Assembly: GCF_014192395.1 (NCBI RefSeq)
Contig: NZ_JACHXW010000021.1
Location: 1 to 64,000 of the forward strand
Direction: 5' to 3'
From: Paenibacillus endophyticus
Lineage (GTDB): Bacteria > Bacillota > Bacilli > Paenibacillales > Paenibacillaceae
Length of the DNA: 64,000 bases
Under the pieces are notes generated by a model, which saw only the letters and a program-made list of their open reading frames with translations, searched no databases and was not told the origin of the DNA. A program made the translations under genes and the position numbers. Positions 52,896 through 64,000 of the stretch are shown here, piece by piece. How positions within the stretch are numbered: the stretch's first letter is position 1; each line of letters opens with the position of its first letter.

Positions 52896-53033
52896 ATGGA
52901 TGTTGTAATCGTCATTTTGCTGCTCATCATTATTTCAATCCTTCTTAGAATGAACTCGAAATTGCCAAAGCGTGATTTGGCAAAGGAAGCTATAGATCGA
53001 TACAACAAAGAAAAAGAAATGAAAATGGAATAG
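52896..53033 (+). CDS. Small membrane protein, 45 residues
   Basis: The sequence begins MDVVIVILLLIIISILLRM, a single transmembrane helix, followed by a charged tail ending YNKEKEMKME. GGCGGAGATGA precedes the ATG at 52896. It is too short for a family assignment, but the ribosome site and the hydrophobic-then-charged pattern make it a credible gene. Confidence 0.55.
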   Translation: MDVVIVILLLIIISILLRMNSKLPKRDLAKEAIDRYNKEKEMKME

Positions 53034-53112
53034 TCTTGTGAATGTAGTATTATAGGGGTACGAATAGGCAAGTAAAACGAATACCATCATTTATATATTA
53101 GGAGGCTGCAGC

Positions 53113-53481
53113 ATGGAAGTATTTGCAGAATTTTTGGATCGTATTGCTAACCCGCAGCATCGGGCACGAGCGGAAGAGATTTTTGGTTGGATAACGGAGA
53201 AGTATCCTCATTTAGTGCCTAAAATTGCTTGGAATCAGCCTATGTTTACTGATCACGGCACTTTTATTATTGGATTTAGCGCAGCTAAACAACATTTGGC
53301 TGTTGCCCCTGAGAAGGCAGGAATTAATCGTTTTTCTGATGATATTGTTCAAGCTGGCTATGATCATACTAAGGAATTGGTGCGTATCAAATGGAATGCC
53401 CAGGTTGATTTCTCATTACTCGAGAAGATGATCGAGTTCAATATTTTGGACAAGGCAGACGTTACGACATTTTGGCGGTAA
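53113..53481 (+). CDS. fra: Frataxin-like iron chaperone (YdhG/Fra, DUF1801)
   Basis: A 122-residue protein matching the Bacillus Fra/YdhG family in length and sequence: [37 protein letters not shown] (residues ~37-56), [10 protein letters not shown] and the C-terminal [21 protein letters not shown]. Fra is a frataxin-like iron donor for iron-sulfur cluster and haem assembly in B. subtilis. AGGAGG precedes the ATG. Acidic residues that might bind iron are present but not diagnostic on their own. Confidence 0.9.
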   Translation: MEVFAEFLDRIANPQHRARAEEIFGWITEKYPHLVPKIAWNQPMFTDHGTFIIGFSAAKQHLAVAPEKAGINRFSDDIVQAGYDHTKELVRIKWNAQVDFSLLEKMIEFNILDKADVTTFWR

Positions 53482-53567
53482 TAGAGAAAAAAGGATAGCC
53501 GTTGTCCAATTAATGTTGGAAACCAGCATTAAGGACAAAGCGAGGAAAGATATGAATATTGTTCCTT

Positions 53568-54230
53568 CTATTTATGAAGATAGACAAATAAACTAATACC
53601 CTCTTTTTTGATCGTATAGTTTTTAAACGGTGTTTCTTTTAAAAGGGACTCAAAATCTTGTTTTGTGTATGCGCCTTGTTTTAGGAAAGTTTTAAATGCA
53701 AATTTTACAAAATGCTTGTCAAATCCTTTCATTCCTGTCTGTACAATCTCATTGTCAATGTCTTCAGATGTTGCCTCGTAATTCATATCAATGATTAGGG
53801 ATGTTCCGCCTTCTTTCAGGACGCGATACATTTCACATAAAACCTTTACCGGATCCTTAAAGTTCTTGAATGCAGCACTGCAAATAACAAAATCAAAAAA
53901 AAGATTTTCACAGGGCAGGTTGGATGCGTTACCTTCTTTAAAATCAACCGTAACATTTGCTTCATTGGCATTGTTTTTTTCGATCTTCACAAAGTCCGGG
54001 CTTATCTCGACTCCAGTAACGTTAAACCCTTTCTTGGCGAGTTCGATCGATAAATAACCTGGACCAGGTGCAACTTCTAAAATAGTTGTACTTTTGCCGA
54101 CTAAAGATGTAACTTCATTCGCATATTCTAGCATTTGAGTCATTCGACTTTTGCGAGAATTCTTGTCATACCACTTTGCAGTTAAGCCATAAATACCGAC
54201 ATCCTTTTTTTTGCGCATACTTTTCATCAT
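53568..54230 (-). CDS. Class I SAM-dependent methyltransferase
   Basis: A 220-residue methyltransferase (Methyltransf_11/25 type). The SAM loop is ILEVAPGPGYLSIELAKKG (residues ~50-68), followed by VTGVEISPDFV (~71-81, acidic residue after strand 2) and the catalytic strand FFDFVICSAAFKNFKDP (~110-126). Substrates are unknown. It starts with ATGATG preceded by AAGGGG on the minus strand. It is a single gene convergent with fra. Confidence 0.85.
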   Translation of the reverse strand: MMKSMRKKKDVGIYGLTAKWYDKNSRKSRMTQMLEYANEVTSLVGKSTTILEVAPGPGYLSIELAKKGFNVTGVEISPDFVKIEKNNANEANVTVDFKEGNASNLPCENLFFDFVICSAAFKNFKDPVKVLCEMYRVLKEGGTSLIIDMNYEATSEDIDNEIVQTGMKGFDKHFVKFAFKTFLKQGAYTKQDFESLLKETPFKNYTIKKEGISLFVYLHK

Positions 54231-54576
54231 AAAATATCCCCTTAATCATTAGATCGATTTTTCAGCATCTTATCGATTTCATTATATGGGATCAATTAAC
54301 GCGTCTGAACCATCTGACGGATGAAATGAAGCTCCGTCTTCAGGCGGATCCGTCTACTTGACGGGGGCAATTCAATATCCATTGCTATATCTATCGAAAA
54401 TGATTTTACGGGGACCTCATGGTTGTAATCGTGAAATACGAGTAGGACTCCATGCTCGACAAGGACAATTTCGACTGATATGGACCTTTTCTTATTTTGC
54501 GAATTGCGTGCAGTTGGAATTGGATGCAGCAGGGTTAAATTTGAAAAGGGGAGAGTATGACTACTCTCCGCCGATA
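54231..54576. other. 346-base gap without a recognisable gene
   Basis: The short open frames here lack ribosome sites and family resemblance. It contains the promoter region of the leftward methyltransferase gene and the 3' end of the next operon. Confidence 0.4.
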
Positions 54577-55599
54577 TTAAATAACCGCGACGGCTTTGCC
54601 GGATTCAGCGGATTCGAAGGCTGCTAAGATCACCTTGAGAGAGCGGAAGCCTTCTTCGCCAGGGATGAACGGCGGCTTTCCTTCCAGAATCCCATGGATG
54701 AATACATCAACTACGCCGCTGCTATGCATATTGTCATTGGTGGCAATGCCCGGAACGCTATATTTCTCTATGGTTCCGTCTCTTAGTTGAATAATGACAG
54801 GGAAATCGGGTTCGGTGCCGATCTTGAGAGTGCCATGCTCGCACCAAAATATGGAAGTGTTGTCTTCGCCCTGATAGTATGTCCAGCTTGCCACAAGCGT
54901 ACCTATGGCACCGCTATTCATGCGAAGGCTGCATACGAGATTGTCGTCTACGTACGAACCGGCCTTGTCCAGGTTTGAGATGTATGCGGATACCTCCGCC
55001 ACTTCATCCTCCAACAGCCAGCGAATGAGATCCGCCTTATGGATGCCAAGATCGCCGGCAGCGCCCATAATAGCTTCCTGCTTGCGGAAAAACCAGCTCT
55101 CTCGTCCGTCCACGCTCCAGGATTCCGGGCCTTTATGGCCGGCGGAGCAGCGGAACGTCAGCACTCGCCCTAATCGACCGGATGAGAGCAGCTCTTTGGC
55201 CTTCAAATGCGGAGGCATTAAACGTTGGCTTTGCCCAACCATCAGCTGCACTCCGTTACTGCGGGCGGCCGCGATCATAGCTTCGGCTTCTTCGGCGGAG
55301 GCGGCCATCGGTTTCTCGACCAGGACATGAGCGCCTGCGTTCGCGGCCGCAATCGTCATTTCGGCGTGATAGACGTTCGGTGTGCAAACAGTAACGAGAT
55401 CGGGCTTTATTTCCTCCAGCATTCTGAGATAATCAAAGTATGCGCGACCGCCGTATCGGCTTGTAAATTCTTCGGCGCGTCCGGGGACAACATCGACGAA
55501 AGCAACGATCTCCGCTTGGGGATGGGATGCGTATTCAGGTGCATAACGATGATAAGTGATGGCGCCGCAGCCAATAATGGCCACTTTAAGTTTGTTCAT
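54577..55599 (-). CDS. Gfo/Idh/MocA-family sugar oxidoreductase
   Basis: A 340-residue NAD(P)-dependent dehydrogenase. The Rossmann fold begins at KVAIIGCGAITYHRYAPEY (G-x-G-x-x-T-like), VTVCTPNVYHAEMTIAAANAG (~68-88) and HVLVEKPMAASAEEAEAMI (~90-108; EKP is the catalytic/NAD-loop motif). DLGIHKADLIRWL (~181) supplies the family's D-x-x-x-H. These enzymes act on sugars, inositols or uronic acids. A TIM-barrel isomerase gene lies 26 bases upstream on the same strand, a frequent partnership in inositol or keto-sugar pathways. AGAAGGATC precedes the start. Confidence 0.9.
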   Translation of the reverse strand: MNKLKVAIIGCGAITYHRYAPEYASHPQAEIVAFVDVVPGRAEEFTSRYGGRAYFDYLRMLEEIKPDLVTVCTPNVYHAEMTIAAANAGAHVLVEKPMAASAEEAEAMIAAARSNGVQLMVGQSQRLMPPHLKAKELLSSGRLGRVLTFRCSAGHKGPESWSVDGRESWFFRKQEAIMGAAGDLGIHKADLIRWLLEDEVAEVSAYISNLDKAGSYVDDNLVCSLRMNSGAIGTLVASWTYYQGEDNTSIFWCEHGTLKIGTEPDFPVIIQLRDGTIEKYSVPGIATNDNMHSSGVVDVFIHGILEGKPPFIPGEEGFRSLKVILAAFESAESGKAVAVI

Positions 55600-55624
55600 G
55601 ACGATCCTTCTCTCTATAATGGTT

Positions 55625-56398
55625 TTAAGTTTTGTATCGATTGGCGACTAACCATTGCATGCTGCGTTCGACGCAAGCTAAGGGGGACGCTTCGCGGGCG
55701 TCATCCTGTTCGACGATCAGCCAGCGAACGCCGGCGTCGCTTGCCGTCTCGATAATGGCGTCAAGCGGGCAATTTCCATCGCCTAACGGTACGGTCTCTA
55801 GCGCGCCAAGGCTCGTGATCCGGTAGTCCTTCAGGTGCAGCAACGGGACATGCCCGACCATTCGCTTCAGCGTGGCTAACGGGTCGTATCCGGCATAGGC
55901 TGCCCAACAAGTGTCGAGCTCGGATAAGAGCTCCGGGTGGAGCGATTCATGCGGAAACAGTCTTTCGAAAATCGGCGCTCCGTCCAATTGAATTTCGAAT
56001 TCGTAGGCATGGTTATGATAGGCGAACCGAAGGCCAGCTTGCGTGACAAGACGTGCCGTATCCCTTAACTTAGGGATGTTGCGCCTCCAGCTCTCGGAAT
56101 CATGCTCCTGAGGCGGCACGCCTGGGCATATCAGATAAGAGCCTGCGATGTCCGTCAAATATTGGATTTCCTGAGGAAGCCGGTCCCATAGGGCGGGTAA
56201 ACCAACATGACTTCCGATCGCGGTCAGTCCTAGCTCTTGCAGGACGCTGCGCAGCTCATTCGAGGGAATGCCGAAATAACCGGCAAATTCCACGCCTTCG
56301 TAGCCAAGCTCAGCTACGCGGCGGAGCGTACCGAGCAGGTCATTGCTGCATTCTTCGCGTAATGTATAGAGCTGTAATCCGATTTTGGCGGTAATCAC
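55625..56398 (-). CDS. TIM-barrel sugar phosphate isomerase/epimerase
   Basis: A ~257-residue member of the xylose-isomerase-like TIM-barrel family (IolE/IolI/hydroxypyruvate-isomerase type). KIGLQLYTLREECSNDLLGT and YEGVEFAGYFG open the barrel; RFAYHNHAYEFE (~138-149), ELDTCWAAYAG (~178-188), VPLLHLKDYR (~199-208) and WLIVEQDD (~235-242) supply the metal-binding Glu/Asp/His/Glu set. The GTG at 56398, 8 bases after AAAGGAG, is preferred to the GTG at 56407. It forms an operon with the oxidoreductase and is divergent from an AraC regulator. Confidence 0.9.
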   Translation of the reverse strand: MITAKIGLQLYTLREECSNDLLGTLRRVAELGYEGVEFAGYFGIPSNELRSVLQELGLTAIGSHVGLPALWDRLPQEIQYLTDIAGSYLICPGVPPQEHDSESWRRNIPKLRDTARLVTQAGLRFAYHNHAYEFEIQLDGAPIFERLFPHESLHPELLSELDTCWAAYAGYDPLATLKRMVGHVPLLHLKDYRITSLGALETVPLGDGNCPLDAIIETASDAGVRWLIVEQDDAREASPLACVERSMQWLVANRYKT

Positions 56399-56506
56399 TC
56401 GTCTCACTCCTTTTTTGAAGTCATGAGCTAATTGTAAGGAGAAAACGCCTTGCTTTGAATTGTCATTTTGGATAAAACCTATCTATTTTCGGCGGAAGGT
56501 GAGGAG

Positions 56507-57334
56507 ATGAAGGTGGGAACGGAGGTTCTATACTGTGGCTACTCTTATCATGACAAGCCATTTCGGGGAACCGAGTGGAACAGCGGGGAGCATTACTTAA
56601 TTCGATTGCAGACGGAAGGCAAGAGCCGGATTCGACTGGACATAGGCGACGAGCAGCTCGTCGCGGGCGATCTGCTCATCCTTGCCCCGGGTGAGTGGTA
56701 TCAATTAATAGTAGACGAAGGGCAGTCCAACAAACCGGGCAGCGGCGACTATTATGTTATTTGCCGCGGGGAGTGGCTGGATCGATGGTGGGGGGTGAGC
56801 TTACAGCAGCGGCGTGGCCGGGTTTATGCGATGGAAGACCTCATCGATATCTGGAAGCTGATCATTCTACAGAGGCGCCGAATCGGAGAGAATCATGGCG
56901 CCTTGGTCGATTACTTGCTTCGCGCGCTGTGTTCTGCCATTACGTTGGCGATGAGCAGTTCCAGCAAGAGCAAGGGAGCTGGCGGGAATAAACAGGTTGC
57001 CGCTTATCAGATGAAGCGGTACATCGAGTTGAATGCGACACGCATGCTGTCCATCGAGGAAGTGGCCCGCCATGCGCTGCTCAGCCCCTCCAGGGCGACA
57101 AGACTATTTAAGGCTGCGTTTGGCGAAACGCCAGTACGTTATGCGCTGAACGTTCGGCTGTCTATCGCCTTAGAGCGCATGGAATACAGCTGGCTGACTT
57201 TGGAGCAAATTGCCGAAAGCTGCGGCTTCGACAGCTATCCGTATTTTTATCGCTGCTTTAAAAGGAAATACGGCAGCTCTCCAAGAGTTTACCGGGAACG
57301 TCGTGCTGCTCATGATAGTCTAAGTGACAGCTGA
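56507..57334 (+). CDS. AraC-family transcriptional regulator
   Basis: A ~275-residue regulator with an N-terminal cupin-like sugar-sensing domain (LIRLQTEGKSRIRLD, GDLLILAPGEWYQLIV) and two C-terminal helix-turn-helix units. Those are LSIEEVARHALLSPSRATRLFK (~192-213) and LTLEQIAESCGFDSYPYFYRCFKR (~242-265). It is divergent from the isomerase/oxidoreductase operon, and the 100-base gap between them probably holds both promoters; control of that operon, or of the large polysaccharide-lyase gene downstream, is likely. The ATG at 56507 follows AAGGTGAG; a TTG at 56468 is possible but has no ribosome site. Confidence 0.9.
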   Translation: MKVGTEVLYCGYSYHDKPFRGTEWNSGEHYLIRLQTEGKSRIRLDIGDEQLVAGDLLILAPGEWYQLIVDEGQSNKPGSGDYYVICRGEWLDRWWGVSLQQRRGRVYAMEDLIDIWKLIILQRRRIGENHGALVDYLLRALCSAITLAMSSSSKSKGAGGNKQVAAYQMKRYIELNATRMLSIEEVARHALLSPSRATRLFKAAFGETPVRYALNVRLSIALERMEYSWLTLEQIAESCGFDSYPYFYRCFKRKYGSSPRVYRERRAAHDSLSDS

Positions 57335-63203
<5,869 letters not shown>

Positions 63204-63289
63204 TAGGAAAAGAAGCACAGCCGGCGGTTCCGAGCTGCCGGTATTCCTTCCATTGCTGGCATTGAAATAGAAGTCGGAGGAGTGATATT

Positions 63290-64000
63290 TTGAGCAAAAC
63301 TTGGATTCGGTTGGGAACTGCGCTTCTGCTGGCAGGAAGTTTGCTATGGTTCCATAATGGATTGGACAACGTCGCGGCGGAAGATCAATCAAGCGCCTTT
63401 ACGATGAAATCGGATGTATCGACCGTTAAGGCAATTGAACAATTCCATGTCACGATAGAAGGATCAGGCTTAAGCGAAATGTATGCTTATGACGTTACGC
63501 TGGAATTGCCGCAAGGAATGACGTTGGTGGACGCGGAGGACCTGCTGCCTGGCGGTTTGTCCGTAGCTCCGGTTGTTAAAGGGAATACGATTCGGTACGG
63601 ATCGACGAAGTCGGGAAATGCCGACGGGGAAAACGGAACGCAAGCGTTAAGCCGTTTTAAGCTGAAATCCAGTACTTCCGGCAGCGCTTCTATTAAGCTG
63701 ATAAGCGTCAAAAGCATAAAAAAAACGACTACCGGATTAGTCAGTACCATTCACACGATTCAACAAACCGTTCAACTGACGATTACTGCGGGCAACAACG
63801 GAAACAACGGAAACAACGGAAACAACGGAAACAACGGAAACAACGGAAACAACGGAAACAACGGAAACAGCGGAAACAGCGGAAACAGCGGAAACAGCGG
63901 AAACAACGGCAACAGCGGCAACAGCGGCAACAGCGATTTCGGAACGACAATTGTTACGGAAGAGATGGGCGGCTCTCAGGTCCGCTCAGGTCGAATCGTC
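63290..64000 (+). CDS. Secreted cohesin-like protein with Gly-Asn repeat linker (partial)
   Basis: A TTG behind CGGAGGAG opens a protein that runs off the window after 237 codons. LGTALLLAGSLLWFHNGL is a signal-peptide-like helix. Residues ~40-165 form a beta-sandwich with cohesin character (FHVTIEGSGLSEMYAYDVTL; LPQGMTLVDAEDLLPG; NGTQALSRFKLKSS), matching the cohesin-like module of the preceding enzyme in style. A 16-fold GNN/GNS linker follows, then DFGTTIVTEEMGG. It lies 87 bases behind the heparinase-like gene and is likely co-expressed, perhaps as a scaffold for its dockerin. Confidence 0.75.
   Translation, partial: MSKTWIRLGTALLLAGSLLWFHNGLDNVAAEDQSSAFTMKSDVSTVKAIEQFHVTIEGSGLSEMYAYDVTLELPQGMTLVDAEDLLPGGLSVAPVVKGNTIRYGSTKSGNADGENGTQALSRFKLKSSTSGSASIKLISVKSIKKTTTGLVSTIHTIQQTVQLTITAGNNGNNGNNGNNGNNGNNGNNGNNGNSGNSGNSGNSGNNGNSGNSGNSDFGTTIVTEEMGGSQVRSGRIV
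63791..63934 (+). repeat. 16 tandem copies of a 9-base unit (GGAAACAAC type)
   Basis: The unit GGAAACAAC and variants GGAAACAGC, GGCAACAGC and GGCAACAAC repeat 16 times without interruption and encode GNN/GNS tripeptides. Such perfect arrays are prone to copy-number change, which would alter linker length in frame. Confidence 0.95.

Overview
The window looks like chromosomal DNA of a Paenibacillus-type firmicute. Signs of this are large secreted proteins with triple SLH anchoring repeats, strong AGGAGG ribosome sites, TTG and GTG starts, sigma-A-type promoters and intrinsic terminators. Housekeeping relatives from Bacillus/Paenibacillus (NirBD, CobA, Fra/YdhG, DUF3885, heterodimeric ABC exporter) also fit. 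No rRNA, tRNA, CRISPR array or complete mobile element was seen.

Positions 1 to about 22,150 are an AT-rich accessory (defence/conflict) island, read almost entirely on the + strand. It opens with the end of an IS3-like element that has cut off the 5' part of a gene resembling PIWI-RE. Next comes an McrBC-type restriction module (tandem PD-(D/E)XK protein, McrB-like ATPase with an internal EVE/PUA-like insert, McrC). A second, more divergent McrBC-like cassette follows (coiled-coil protein, a two-part AAA ATPase, DUF2357-type nuclease). After an orphan gene there is a compact operon of two dynamin-like GTPases, a single-pass membrane protein, a HerA-type ATPase, a WHH-family HNH nuclease toxin and a SMI1/KNR4 immunity protein. 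I consider this last operon the most likely undescribed system: the order suggests a membrane-remodelling and ATPase machine coupled to a nuclease effector with its own immunity protein.

Positions 22,170-33,300 hold ordinary accessory and core genes: a secreted SLH beta-propeller protein, a PQQ-type propeller protein, a GNAT acetyltransferase, DUF3885, an AhpD-like protein, a decayed FetB-type permease, a UlaG-like metallohydrolase, a YuiD-like protein, an esterase and a THUMP-type RNA methyltransferase.

Positions 33,488-39,705 are a nitrite-assimilation locus. nirB-nirD-cobA run leftwards from a sigma-A promoter through a leader that can fold into two hexaloop hairpins (A at loop position 1, G at 4) overlapping a terminator. 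This is the signature of ANTAR antitermination, and an ANTAR protein gene lies divergently next door, followed by a TrpD2-like gene. The C-terminal ends of a sulfonate/nitrate-type ABC permease and ATPase, fused by a deletion, lie just beyond.

Positions 39,731-54,230 contain a glycosyltransferase, a heterodimeric ABC exporter, a giant cell-wall-anchored nuclease/5'-nucleotidase, a SorC/DeoR-type regulator and several small proteins. Positions 54,577-64,000 look like a polysaccharide-utilisation region: a Gfo/Idh/MocA oxidoreductase and a TIM-barrel isomerase divergent from an AraC regulator, then a huge heparinase-II/III-like enzyme carrying both cohesin-like and dockerin domains, and the start of a secreted cohesin-like protein with a GNN/GNS repeat linker running off the end.
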